Notes under the pieces: model-generated
Seen by the model: only the letters and a program-made list of their open reading frames with translations
The model's database searches: none
What the model was told of the DNA's origin: nothing
Part shown: one piece after another, positions 48,675 through 60,035 of the stretch
Numbering within the stretch: the first letter of the stretch is position 1
Layout of the letters: every line of letters begins with the position of its first letter
NCBI RefSeq assembly: GCF_022605165.1
Contig: NC_063072.1
Coordinates: 868,001 to 932,000, forward strand
From: Purpureocillium takamizusanense
Taxonomy: Eukaryota > Ascomycota > Sordariomycetes > Hypocreales > Ophiocordycipitaceae
Direction: 5' to 3'
DNA length: 64,000 nucleotides
Translations under genes and position numbers: made by a program

Positions 48675-50074
48675 TCACTCCTTATGCTTCCTCTTCTTTT
48701 CCTCCTCCTTCCTCCTCTTGGCTTCCAAGTCCTCGTCCTTGATATTGTTGTAATGCCATATGCCGCGCTCCCGGTCCCTCTCCAGCTGCTCCAAATCCTG
48801 CTGGCTGACGGGCACGCCTTCGATACCTTTGGCATACTTTCCCTCAAGAAACATAATCAAGCCTCCGATAGCCGCAACAATGCAGGCAAGCGCGACAAAC
48901 AGGCCTGTCGACCAACTCGGGCGGTCGTATCGGTTCAGCCCCCACATGAACCCCGATAGAACACACTGCAGGAACGTATTCCACACCATGAGCCATATGA
49001 CAAGATCCAGCTTCCACAGCTTAGTCGGCGGCGCTCGAACTCCAGTCAAAGGCGCTTCGGGAATTTTCGTCTCTGGGAAAGGTAAAGCGGAACGCGGCGC
49101 GCCCTGCGCCAGGAGCTGGTCGACATTCCTTGGGCCGATATTGACGGGCAGGGATGTAGAGCCCTCGAGCCGAAACCACCCTCTGTGGATCCCCGCGAGC
49201 CTGCGAAGGGCTTCTTCCTTGTGCTGCAGTCGATAGCGAAGCAAAAAATATAAATCTCTGAACCGCCACGGCGCGAGCCCGAAGCCCGTCACGCAGAAGA
49301 GAGCGTTGAGGATCTGCGAATCGATCTCGATCCATATTCGCCGGGGAGAGTTGATATCATCGCATGTCGGATTGCACATGGCTGGGGCTGTGAGGTTGAA
49401 CTGTGCGTTAGAGAAAGGTTCGCTTCGCTCTAGTCGGGCTACTTACAGGCATTGCACAGCAGGAGGAAGAGCATGCCGCCCCAAGCAACCACATTCAGAC
49501 CATATATGGTGACGACGAATCCCAGTGGTGTCAGGAAGTAGTGCCAAAAGGCGATGGATCCGAGCTTCATGGACTGGCCAAACGAGTGTTTCGGCGGGAA
49601 ATGGTATCCGTTAGGGAAGGGAGCCGCGGCGGGTGGCACATCGACAGGCATAGATGTCGTCTGTGATGACGAGCTGCCATCCGCCTTGGGCTCACGAGAA
49701 CCTGCTTCTTCTGCGACAGAGGGGATGTTGTTGGATGGCTCCGGCACAGTTTGGCGCGCTTCCGGCGACTGGACGACGGGGGAGCTGGGCGCCGAAGAGC
49801 CAGGCCGGGGTACATTCTGGCGCGAGAAGACGGATGAGGCAATGCCGCCGGCGGCAGCAAAGAAGCCTTCAGGCAGTTCCGATTGACTGAAGGTGACGGA
49901 CGCGCGACGAAGGCGCCCGCTGAGCGATGATGAGGCGGCAGGGCGGTTTGTCGTCGTGCTCCGGCCATCGTCGGCGCTCGATGTCTGAGCGAGTGACCCG
50001 GGAGTAGGGCCTTCGATGGCGGGAAAGGGCTCTGTTGACGTCGCCGTCGCGGCCGGACTCTCGACGGGTGCCAT
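48675..50074 (-). CDS. DUF2985 membrane protein
   Basis: Exons 49447-50074 and 48675-49387 (minus strand) give 446 residues. The first 150 residues are Ser/Pro/Ala-rich and disordered. The membrane part begins YHFPPKHSFGQSMKLGSIAFWHYFLTPLGFVVTIYGLNVVAWGGMLFLLLCNA, joined across a 59-bp intron to PAMCNPTCDDINSPRRIWIEIDSQILNALFCVTGFGLAPWRFRDLYFLLRYR. Two more hydrophobic helices follow (LDLVIWLMVWNTFLQCVLSGFMWGL and GLFVALACIVAAIGGLIMFLEG). A charged cytosolic tail (QDLEQLERDRERGIWHYNN, then Lys/Glu-rich) ends the protein. The arrangement and the conserved CNP-x-CDDINSPRR-x-WIEIDSQILN block match the fungal DUF2985 family, whose function is not established. About four membrane helices are predicted by eye. 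Confidence 0.88.
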
Positions 50075-51385
50075 TGCGGCCCGCGAAGAGCAGCTGGGAT
50101 AGCCGACGTCGACCCAAGGACGGGAGACGATGGAGCGGCAAGCCGAGTGGCACGTTCCCGATCGATACGCTCGTAATCGCTTGCTAAATCGTGTGCGCTG
50201 GGATGATGATGGGTTTCCGAGCGGGTGCAGCTACCGACACAGCGCAATACTGAGTGTTTAACAGGTAGACTTATCAGAAGCGCGGGCGTCGTGACGAGGC
50301 GAGCCAAGGGTATTAAAGGAGACAAAGAACGGGAGATGATCGGGGGTGGAGATGAGATTGGGGATGGGGATGGGGATCGAGGTCCGGTTTTCAAAGGGCA
50401 TGGCGTACTCCGTAGTTACGACTCGGGTTGCAACTCTAAACCGCCTGCAGCCAATGGAACCATTGGTGGGCTCAGGCAGGCCCGACGCCGGCGCTAGGTA
50501 CTAAAAGTGCCACCATCTGTCTATCGCCGAGGGCCAGGGTCTCAGCATCTCGTTTCTTCTCTCTACCCATTGCGTTCGAAGCAACGCACTTGCAGTGCCC
50601 TGCAGCTGTGACGCACGGCGTATCGCACGAGCATGGTTCAACGGCGACTCGAAAATACGCAAGCCACCACGGCAGAAGCGCCTGGGCCTGAAGCAGATAC
50701 CGTCGCCTGCGTGCAATTTGTTCTCGTTGGCGATCTTGGCTGGGAACGGAGGTGGGTGCGCCCTACGAATCTGCACTAAAACCCAGGAATCCCCACTGCC
50801 GCTGGCACATACTCGAGGCTGCGCAGGTGCTGGGCCCCTCTGTGTGGCGCAAACGTCGAGACCGCGTAACACTGAAGGTTCCCATAAGTTAGTACCAGGC
50901 ACGAAGTACAGAACTTGGTAGGTTGTCCCTAAACTGAAGACATCAAAGTGCGTCGTCAACCATTTTGCACAGCCACAAGGCTTTCGCAGCTGTAGTATCC
51001 CCGTTCGAAAGTGTCTTTTTTTTTAGTAGTAATAGAAAGAAGGCCTTGAAAATCGTTCGCGAAAAGTGTTTGCGTCCAGAAATGTTGGCTGAATCCCGAG
51101 AGCCTGGTCGCCCGTGGAGTCGCTGATAGATCCGCTTTTCAGCGGGCACATGCTGCCGGTAAGCTGGAACCTGTTGGCAGTACGCTAGGTTGTAACTTGT
51201 AGCTAGCGAGCCAGCAAGGTTCGCAGCCGCAACACCGTCTGTCCACTTCAAGCAAAAATTCCGCTCCTCCATTTGCGACTTCAACTCAAAGTCTCCTCGA
51301 AACGGACCTACCCTCAGCTGCCTTTTCCTCGCCCGCCGCGGGGACATCCATTCGATCGTCAGGCACAATCCATCCGATACTCAGC
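50075..51385. other. Intergenic region between divergent DUF2985 and SEN15 genes
   Basis: No gene is supported in 1.3 kb. It contains TACTCCGTA at 50406-50414 and CACGAAGTAC at 50900-50909, both members of the repeated word discussed in the findings. There is also a nine-T run near 51016-51024. The minus frame 50943-51368 has no motif. Confidence 0.45.
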
Positions 51386-51832
51386 ATGCCTGATCAGCAA
51401 ATAAGCAACGGAGGCCCGGCGTCGGCAGAAGGTCGCGCCATCATGAACGTCACACGAACCGTAATGAGTAATCTCGAAGACCAGCATGACTGGACTCAGG
51501 TCAAAATCCACGACGGTCAGGACTTCCCACGCCCACTCGTTCGGGGACTACCGCCCAAGAGGCTCTACCTACACCCGGACGATCAAATTGAGGCGCTTTC
51601 TCACGAGCACAAAACCGGCGAGAAACTATTCCAGGATCCCGAATTCGAATGGGTTCTGCCTGTTCATCTGACTGAGAAATGGTCTCTCGCCCGTTTTGCC
51701 GCCGTCTTCGACTCGATCCCTCAAGAGCCCAGCAGAAGAGCAAAGAGATTCGTATTGGCCTCGCTCCACAACGACTCTACTGTCGTCTACTATCTCATGC
51801 ATGAGGGGATGGTCAAGCCTCGACAGAACTGA
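51386..51832 (+). CDS. SEN15: tRNA-splicing endonuclease subunit Sen15
   Basis: A single exon of 148 residues. Recognised from the fungal Sen15 pattern VMSNLEDQHDWTQVKIH, FPRPLVRGLPPKRLYLHPDDQIEAL and FEWVLPVHLTEKWSLARFAAVFDSI, ending with KRFVLASLHNDSTVVYYLMHEGMVKP. Sen15 is the small non-catalytic partner of the Sen2-Sen34-Sen54-Sen15 complex that cuts introns from pre-tRNAs; it pairs with Sen34 through its C-terminal beta strands. Length is close to the usual 130-180 residues. The stop codon lies 40 bp from the stop of the convergent alcohol dehydrogenase gene, so their 3' UTRs must overlap. Confidence 0.9.
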   Translation: MPDQQISNGGPASAEGRAIMNVTRTVMSNLEDQHDWTQVKIHDGQDFPRPLVRGLPPKRLYLHPDDQIEALSHEHKTGEKLFQDPEFEWVLPVHLTEKWSLARFAAVFDSIPQEPSRRAKRFVLASLHNDSTVVYYLMHEGMVKPRQN

Positions 51833-51872
51833 GTCTACCGACATCCCGCTTAAAGTCCACCTCCTACTCTCC

Positions 51873-53291
51873 TCATGGCTTGAAAATAACCTTCTGCACT
51901 TTCATGTTATGAAACAATTCATAGCCCTCCTTGGCCTCGGTCAGGGGCATGATGTGATCAAACATGAAGCTAAAGATTCGCGGGTCAGTCAGCCACAGCC
52001 ACATCGGCCTGAAATCGCAGAGATGGCAAGGACGCACCCAAGCTTGTCTTGGTTCTTCTCCAGCACAGCTAGAGCTTCGCCGAAAATGTGCCGAACGGGG
52101 CATCGACCCATCTGCAGGCGGATGTTTTTGCTGCACCACCATGATGGTCAGCAGATTTCACGCTTCGTCAAAGCGGCTTAGTCCTTACCCATAACCCTCT
52201 CGCCCGGTCCAAGGAATCTGTGGGATGCTGTCATTAGTCTCCGACTGTCGGTCTTGGCCCATCATTACGAACCTCGCCATTGTGGACGCCGATGCTGCTG
52301 ATTGCCCCAAAGGTACGAGCCAAGTCAAACGCAGTCCGCAGGGCTGGGGAGTGGCCGACAGCCTCGATAATCATGTCGGCCCCGCGGCCCTCAGTGGCAT
52401 CCATGACTTTCTGACGCATGTCATCGCCGTCTATGAAGTTCAGCGGCACTGCACCCAGCTTCCGAGCTACCTCGAGCCGGCTTGCGACGCTGTCAACCGC
52501 AAAAAGGTGTCGCGGGCGTCGTTGGAGTGCGCAGAGGACGGCACACAAGCCGACCGGGCCGCAACCCACGACGACCATGGTTGACTTCTCGACGTCAATT
52601 GTAGGTGACAGCGTGAGCGCGCTCTTGACACCGAAATACCCAGTGGGGAATATGTCCGCCATGAGCAGCAAAGCCTGGTCGGATATGGTATCCGGCGCCT
52701 TGAAGATCGTCCCGTCCGCCAGCGGCACCCTCACGTACTCGGCCTGGCCGCCATCTAGGAAGCGTGAGCCGAACAAGAGGCTCTTTTCGCATCGAGCGGT
52801 GAACCCGCTCTCGCAGTAAAAGCATTTTCCACTAGATGTTTTCATCAACGCAGAGTACAAATGAGTGGCGTTGGACTGTTTCATACCACGACACGGTGAA
52901 GGGCGACACCACTCTGTCGCCTACGCGGACGCTGGTCACGCTCGACCCTACTTCAACTACCTCACCCGTGAACTCATGACCCATTATAAAGCCATTGGTC
53001 GTCGTTTCATGGCCTCGGAAAACATGCAGTTCTCTGAGGAGTACGACGTCAGCAACTGCCAGGAGCTCAATGTGGAGCGATGCAACTCACGAGCCGCACA
53101 AGGCGGTGGCTTGGACTTTGACAATGACGTCCTGGTCATCCTGGACTGCATGTTCATCACAGTCAGTCTCGGTGGGTAGGAAACTACTCTCGGGATGAAC
53201 TCGGCGTACTCTTCGGCACAGGACGGTCCTGCACCGATATTTGGAACGGGCCGTCGAAGACAACGGCTTTCATGGTAGTGGGCAGGGCCAT
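51873..53291 (-). CDS. Zinc-dependent alcohol dehydrogenase (medium-chain)
   Basis: Exons 53210-53291, 53091-53145, 52887-53033, 52273-52831, 52189-52217, 52038-52130 and 51873-51969 (minus strand) give 353 residues. All six introns keep phase and every junction restores a family motif. Exon 1 ends RPVPK and joins [19 protein letters not shown] (catalytic Cys), then [29 protein letters not shown] with the GHE catalytic pair. The structural zinc cluster [15 protein letters not shown] is completed across intron 3. The Rossmann fold carries [13 protein letters not shown] and [19 protein letters not shown] 29-nt exon encodes [10 protein letters not shown], and the end is [31 protein letters not shown]. 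Family members oxidise alcohols or polyols with NAD(P); the substrate cannot be told. The gene is intron-dense compared with neighbours, and one small exon could be missed by predictors. Confidence 0.92.
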
Positions 53292-53889
53292 GTTTGACGG
53301 TTTAGGCAGGGATATAGAGATGGGGCTGCGACGCTGTCTGATCAGAACTCGAAAAACGGCCGTTCAAGATGTCTAGTGGGAACGTCGTAGGTTGCGGCCA
53401 AGGTCCTCGACTGTGATAGCTCCGCGTGGTCTGAGAACGAGTGGGGTTGCAGGACGGAAAAGGCGGGGGGGATGGCTGCGGGTGCCGACAAACGCTCGTC
53501 CACAATTACGTACGTGGTACTTGCCGCAAAACCTCGACAAACTGGCAGTCTCTCAACCCGCTCGACAGGGGCATATCGTATGCCAACTGGAGTCAAGTCC
53601 ATATGCACAGACTGATCGGAGAGTCCAAGGCCGATCCCAAGTGAGCGTCTGCTCGGGAATCGGACAGGCGGGCAAGCTTTACGACCCACCAAGACGCTGC
53701 CAGTTTGATGAGGTTTTACTACAATATATAATGATTCGAATACTTCTTGTAGAATGCCCACAGCCGCTAGCCAAGGTCCAAACCGTTGGTATTGCACGTT
53801 GTGACATTCCTGGCGGATGGCAACTAGGTGATGGAGACCGGAGAATGGGTAGCGGACCGGCTTTTCTTCCAACCTAGCACCAACGTTGC

Positions 53890-54120
53890 TGGACGCAACA
53901 CGAGGGATCTAGACGAGGACCTCATGAAACCTCGTATGACTTCACAAACCCACCAAGTAACGCCTACGAAAATCTGGATCCCTACATGGAGGGAAAGTTC
54001 AGAGATGGGGCATGGTTCCAAGGAGCCTTCGCTCGCAATGCATCCACGAGGAGTGATACAGATGACTTGCGGGCAGCCCTCAAGCAGCTGAGCTCTCTCT
54101 TGCTGAGCGGATACGTGTAG
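53890..54120 (+). pseudogene. Possible C-terminal coding fragment of unknown identity
   Basis: In one + frame the sequence reads HETSYDFTNPPSNAYENLDPY, then MEGKFRDGAWFQGAFARN and DTDDLRAALKQLSSLLLSGYV before a stop at 54118-54120. It looks more protein-like than its surroundings (helical heptad-like end, balanced composition). It has no obvious start; the same frame is closed by a stop a short way upstream (about 53875), while a neighbouring frame is open there. It may be a last exon, a decayed gene or chance. I do not recognise the family. Confidence 0.25.
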
Positions 54121-55450
54121 ATGCACCCAGACTGTGCAACGGTCCTCTCACACTCGCCTCGGAGGGTTGGCAAGGGCTATGCCTGGCGCAGGACTCGCCG
54201 CAACATTCAGCCAGGCATCCCTCATTGGGACCGATGCGTTCGCTGGCAATGCTCTTGCCGCAACACAACGTGGGTGTGACATGCTTCTCGTTCCATCGTG
54301 CGACGCCATAAAGAAGGACGTCCCGGAGTACTGACAATGATCAGGCGGGGGAAGGAAAGTCGTCCACGCGCGAGGCACTTTTCCCCGCCTCGTGTGGTGA
54401 TGCGTGCTTTACTGCCTTCAGCGATTCACACGTGCTAGAGAAGCGACTGCAGCACGCTATAGGCGCAGCTGGTCTCCCGGCAATGACAATGGCTGGCCTA
54501 GGAGCGCGTTGCGGGCACTCGGCAATCGAGGTCAGCAGGAGCTCCTGAAACCCCCCCTCCAGGAACCGACAAGCTGACGGCTGCGAAATCACGAGCAAGG
54601 CGGGGGGTCCGCCAACCAGTGCGGACACTCCCTTGAATTGATTACCACCGGCTTTCTCAGCGCATTCCGTGGTGTACCGATCGTACGGTGCCGCGCTGTA
54701 GCACTACAGTAGCGCGGCTCGAATAAGTCCGGTCCTGTAACTATACGATCAGTACCGAGGGGGAACCGGTCGTGCCCCCCAAGAAAGTGTCGAAGAGGAC
54801 CCGGGATCCCGGTTAAACAGAGACCGAGTGAGAGAGTGGATGAGCGGGCAGGGTTTTAGCGGCAGTCTTGGACAAGTCTTGTCGTGCGGGCTAGGGGAGA
54901 AGAGTGCCCTTCTTTACACGAAGGATCGATGGATACGCCCCCATCCATGACAGCGTCGATGCGCCCTGCTACCACATCCCTGAGTAAGTTGCTACCATGA
55001 TCAGACCACACCACACTGTGTGCTGCGGGCGAGTATTATTCCAGCACCAGTAATACGTATGTACGTACATACATACGAGTTACCAGCCGGCGAGGCGCCG
55101 CAACTTGAAAGAGAGCAAGCATTGGAGGATGTGGGCAAGGGGGGGGCCATGGGTGGGTAGCTCCATGCCGGTGTGGCGGGCCGCCCCCACTGATGAGGCT
55201 AAGGAACTGGGCTTCCCGTCATGGTGCGTGCGTGCGGGCGATGTGGTTATGGGGCTCGTTCGGGTCTGCACGAGGTGGTTGCCGAGTTGAGCACACGCAT
55301 CAGTCGTTGTCTACTGCGCCTCCCCCCCTTGTTGGCATGTGTGCTGTGCTTGCTGTTCTCGTTGAGATGCAGCCCGGGCTGTATCGTTGCCAGGGCGGCC
55401 AAGACCTACAGAGAATGACTTGACTCTCTGGCCGCCAATGTTGTATTTTG

Positions 55451-55475
55451 CTCTGCTCTGCTCTGCTCTGCTCTG
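55451..55475. repeat. (CTCTG)5 pentanucleotide repeat
   Basis: Five perfect units followed by a CTCTA/CTCTC degenerate tail, inside the gene-poor tract. Confidence 0.85.
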
Positions 55476-56925
55476 CTCTACTCTCTCGGCTCTTCACTTT
55501 CCTTTAATACCCCACGTAGCACTGCCAGCCAGACCGTTGCAATGATGGGAGATATTAATAGCAGCAGCAGCAGCTCAATGGGAGCAGAAGAGCCTCTTGC
55601 CCGGCGTGGCCGGCCGTCTGGGCAAGGCTAGTAAAGTTTGGAGATTGCCTGGCAGTGCGTTCGGCTTCTGTTCGGATGCAAGCCGGGCGGTCTTGGTCCG
55701 ACCAAGGCAAGGAGGGAGGGAAGGACGGCAGCGCCGTTCTGGAAGCATGGTGAGCCGCCTTGGCGCCATCCTGGGAAACTCAAGTCTCTTCAAAGTCAAC
55801 CCGAGAATCTCATACCAGGCTAGACGAGCCAGCCGTGGGAAAGACACTGATCTGAGGCAGTACTACTTTGTACTGCCAGCCCCCCGAGCACCGAGACGAA
55901 GCTGCTGGAGGTGCTGTTGGCGCCGGCGGACGCCGTTATGCGAGTGCGCTCGTAGGTACACACTTACTACCTTGTGAACGATTGGAGTTGATGAGAGGGA
56001 GGGAGCGCTCGCTTTGGCAAATGAGCCACAAAGCGAGCTACGCACACAAGAGGTCTGCAGCTCCGGCTGGGATTCGGGTTTTCCGCTTACCCCGCCACTC
56101 GTGCGTGGCCTGTTCCGCTGCCCATCGACGCCGCTGTGGATCCCGCGCTGAGGAGGTGAGGGCCCCTGACGGCGGGCGATATGGAATCCTCGCTTGCGGG
56201 TACTAAGATACTTCGTACGAAAGGAAGCCAAGAGGCATGGATTCCGTCCTTCGGTCGGCCGCCGATGCGCTGCCCTTTTCTCTTTCTCTCTTTTTGCCAG
56301 AGGAGACCAGCTCGAAGCGTGTCGGATGGCCTTGCTCGGGCGACCCTCCGATCACCAGAGCAGGGACGGAAGAGGCCGCCAGTGACGGACGCTTGGGGAC
56401 TGCCTCGCAGCCGAGCTGAGCGGCGATGGCGAACGCTGGGGAAGCCATTCCCAGCGGTCGATGCAACTGTGGCTTCCCGGGGTCACGGAACCCGCTCGCC
56501 AGGAATCGCTGCCGCGTTGATGACAAGCGGGGGTCCCTGGCCGCACCCTCCACCCATGCCACGTCCCATCCAATGTCGAGCAGGAGGGGGTTGGAAAAAA
56601 CTCATCTCCCGCTGGGTGAGGCTTAGATGGCGTTCGCTCCACGGCGCCGCCATCCATCATCCATCCCACCCACACAGGTACGAAGGAGGTACGAATGGAG
56701 GTATGCATCAACTGCCTCAGCGCTTCGTGTACAAAGTACAGTGCGGCTAATCATGTTGCCAGGGAGGAGAGGAGTGTCGTGCCCGGCCGGGTGGGTGAGA
56801 GGGGACGCGGGCTTATCAAGAACACTCTGCCCGGGACCTCCTCGCGCAAAGCAGCCCACCGAGGTAGGCACAATCTCTAGCCAGACAATGGCCGGGTGCG
56901 GTGAGACGCCTCGGGCCAAACGCTA

Positions 56926-57800
56926 AGGTAGTACTGCCTTGGGCACGGTGCCTGGTAGGAAAGGTACCGAAAATTCATCTAGGTTCTGCAACGCATCTTC
57001 CTCGACTGAGGAATAAAGTGGTTCCTAGCTAAAGTACTTCCTTACCGGGGGGTATAACAGGTACCTACTAGGTAAGTAAAGGACTACTAGGTAAGCTCGT
57101 ATCTTAGTAGTGCCTTAGTACTTAATTATCTACCTTAGTAGGAGCTAGAAAGGTCTTACTTACGCCTCGCGAACAGAGCTGTTATATGTGCCCCGGGCGG
57201 AGCGGACGTCTGTTATAAAGGTACCTTTTTTAGCGAGCCGCCTTACGCATGCACAGAACAAGAGCTGCCGGACCCAGGAGGGGGGGGTTCAATGCTAGAG
57301 GCGGGGTGAGCAATGGAAGGTCAGTTAGTACTGTGTAAGTACTAAGGTAGGTAGCACTTTAGTAGTAACTTGGGTCTACTAGGTAGTAGCCGACCTCTGC
57401 GGCGGTGGATGCCCTGCCCAGCCGGCCTCTGGCCCTACTAAGGTACTTTAGTATGGTCGGGAACTCAACGCACGCGTTTGCGGCGCCCAGCCGTGGACAA
57501 GCTGCGGCATTGCAGACAGAGCGCAGCAGCGCAGCGTCTCTTCGGGCACTAAAATGATGGGGCATGGCATGTAAGGTACGGTACGATACGGAAAAAGGTA
57601 CCCAGCTAAGGCAGTAAACGAACCTAACTCGCGTCGAGGTACTCAGCGAGAGGCATGGACCCAAAATTAGGCAGCCTTCCTGTCTGTAGGGAGAGCCGAG
57701 CACGTTGGCTTGGGCGGTTGTTCGTACGAGTCGGTTGCTACCTTTGCGGAGAGGTACTAAGTTAACTACTAACTACCTAGTAGCTGGGTAGACCGACGGT
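56926..57800. repeat. TA-rich cluster of CTAGGTA / CTTAGTA words
   Basis: This stretch is clearly richer in A+T than its neighbours and is full of related words: CTAAGGTA, CTTAGTA, CTAGGTA, GGTACCT. CTACTAGGTAAG occurs twice perfectly (57065-57076 and 57084-57095), with a third near-copy CTACTAGGTAG at 57376-57386. No frame of interest covers it. It could be a degenerate repeat array or decayed mobile DNA; no terminal repeats or transposase frame were seen. Confidence 0.55.
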
Positions 57801-60035
57801 GTTGACGGGCTGGCTGTTTGTCCCAACTCGTTGCCTCTGTAACTTACGTGCACCTCGCTCAGTCAGTTGGGTGTGTGAGCAGCTCGAGTCAATTCTGACG
57901 GTCCAAGTACAGCGAGGTACTCCTCCCTCCCACGGGTCACAGACCGAGCGAGAACCGTTCCTTCATCTGGGCAGGTCCCTCGCTCATTTCCCGCGCGTGT
58001 GCTCTCGCTCTCGCATTTCTTCATGCACACTGACTGACCTGACACTCGTCACGGACCTCGCCCGTATCTGGAACAAACAATCACCACTCACACTGTCCTC
58101 TCTCTCTCGCTCTCGCTGCCTGTCTGGTCGCGCCCTGCCCCCTCACCCGGGTCCACGACGACTCACTGAAGCGACGGCCCTCGAGGCGACGCAGGTGGAA
58201 GACAAGACGGACAACAACGACTCCGACGACAGACGACAGACGATAGACGAATCGAGCCGCCCCCGCCGACACCGACGCCGCCGCCGTTACATACAAAGTA
58301 TCCGTCTTCGAATCGTCGCACGCCTCGGCCCTTTGCGAGATCCCTATTTCCATCGCGCAAACCTTGGGCGCCTCTTTTCCTTGGGCAACGAGCCGCACTC
58401 GTTGCTCCCCGTCGCATCGCGTCCTCTGCGAGGGCCCCAACGCTGCTGCTGCTGCTTCCGCTGCTGCTTCCGCTGCTGCTGCCGCTTCTGCTGGTCGACT
58501 GCGCCGCTCTGACGCACCCAAACTTCGAAGCGCCGCCTGCCCCCAGCGTGACAGACGCCAGCCAGCGTGGGCACTTACACCACGGGCCTGTCTGCTGTGC
58601 CGTACGCTCCACTGCCTACAAAACCCATCGACGCCTCCGACGACCAGGACGACGACGACGAGAACCAAGTGGCCTGCTCAACAAGTCATCTCGGGCCCAC
58701 GCCCGGCCTGTGTCGACTTCCGTACGCTGCAGCCCACCTCACCCCTACTCGAGGTAAGCTTTTGTTTTTGATCTTTTTTCCCCCCTCTCCTGCAACATCG
58801 TCGTCCGTCCTCGGCGGTGGCGGCGAGGGGATCGCGCGCGCGCCGACATGGGCGGCTCATCCACCCCCTCCCCCAGGCAGACTGGACCCATCTTCACAAA
58901 TTCGCTACCCCCCCAAGCCGAGTGGTGCGGCGCAGCATGGCAGCCTCAGCGCAACCCCTTCAAGCGATGCGCACGTCCTTGCCCCCCCCCATCCCTCCCG
59001 TCCCCTCCCGTCTGCTCCCGTCTGTCCTCTCTTCATCCTTCGACCAACGACTTGCGCAAAACCAACCAGACTTGGAACGCCCGCCGCTCGTTCGCCCCGT
59101 CCCCTCGGCACGCAGCCCATCGGCACTTCCCGGCCCTCACCACCCCCATGCCGATCGTCCATCACGACTGCGCTTGCTTCTGCTGCAACGACAGGAACAC
59201 GATTCAAGGGGACCTGAAAGTTCCTTGACTCAGCGTGCCTTTTCCTGCGCCCACTGCGCCCAGGAGCTAGCCTGGTGTGTATACTTGAACACTGTCGACG
59301 GGTGGTCCCGTCTGCTATTCGTACCTCTCGCCTCATAACCGCTTCGCCAACTCACCTGACGTGCCTCACGAGCCAGTCCTTGCTGGGCTTTTTGCGCCTC
59401 CACAAGTGCTCCGACCTCATCTATCCGTCCATCCCTTACTGGATCCCAGCCGCCGCTGCCTTCCTAATTGACTTCTCGAGCTCGACTGACCCAAGCTTCC
59501 CGCATCAGGCCGCCCCATCGTATCGTACCTCGATTTGTACCTGGTTCCGTGCCCGTGCCTGTCAGGGTAGCATTTTTGTTGAGGCACTTCACCATCGGTC
59601 ATCTCAGAGGCGGCTTTGAGCTCGCCTAGCCAGCTTAGCCTGCGCCGAGTAGCTGCGCAGCGTCTCTCTTGCCGAATCCCGATAACGGTGCGCGTCCCTC
59701 GTTGGCCAGCCGTGACCGCGCGCGATCAAAACCACATTGCGACGAGCGCAACGACGGACCGAGGTGAGCAGCGGGCGCTGGCTCTCCACGCGACTGGTGC
59801 CCTCCTCTTACAACATCCCATCGCCACGCGGCATAAGCAAATCACTCCGCACCTCTTGTCATCGCGGGGCGCCTCTACGCGCCGCTCTCACTCAGGCACA
59901 AGTTCTCGTGGACGTCGCCCGTGGTGGTCGCGCTCTCGCTTTTGCCGTTTCACCGCACCCAGCTCCAGCCATCCCACCCGGCGCCCCTCGAGGGCCATGG
60001 CTAGTTGAACTACTCGCCTCCGCATCCTAACAACT
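57801..60035. other. Long pyrimidine-rich region upstream of the C2H2 factor
   Basis: No gene is supported. Much of it is C/T-rich on the + strand (CCTCTCTCTCTCGCTCTCGC near 58098-58120, CCCCCCCCATCCCTCCC near 58980-59000) with a GCT/GCC repeat at about 58442-58493. Long frames on both strands (57799-58512, 58081-58668, 58567-59217) are compositionally biased. It probably includes a long 5' leader of the zinc-finger gene. Confidence 0.45.

Larger units (their letters stand above)
53292..57000. other. Gene-poor tract with decayed-looking short frames
   Basis: No complete gene is supported. A candidate coding fragment sits at about 53890-54120 (+ strand; see the separate entry). Other frames (53342-53872 minus, 53392-53877 plus, 54134-54334 plus, 55597-55977 plus, 56181-56750 plus) lack recognisable domains. 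The tract has a (CTCTG)5 repeat at 55451-55475, a GTACGTACATACATAC run near 55061-55076, and TACTTCGTAC (56209-56218) and GTACAAAGTAC (56729-56739) words. Confidence 0.4.

Noticed and set aside
54134..54334. Frame containing GCDMLLVPSCDAIKK, vaguely nitrilase-like
   Set aside because: No start codon, no catalytic Glu-Lys-Cys context and no continuing exon; the likeness is too short to claim.
57799..58512. 237-codon + frame upstream of the zinc-finger gene
   Set aside because: Arg/Ser/Pro/Leu-biased, ends in a Cys/Arg run made by the GCT repeat, and overlaps equally long minus-strand frames.
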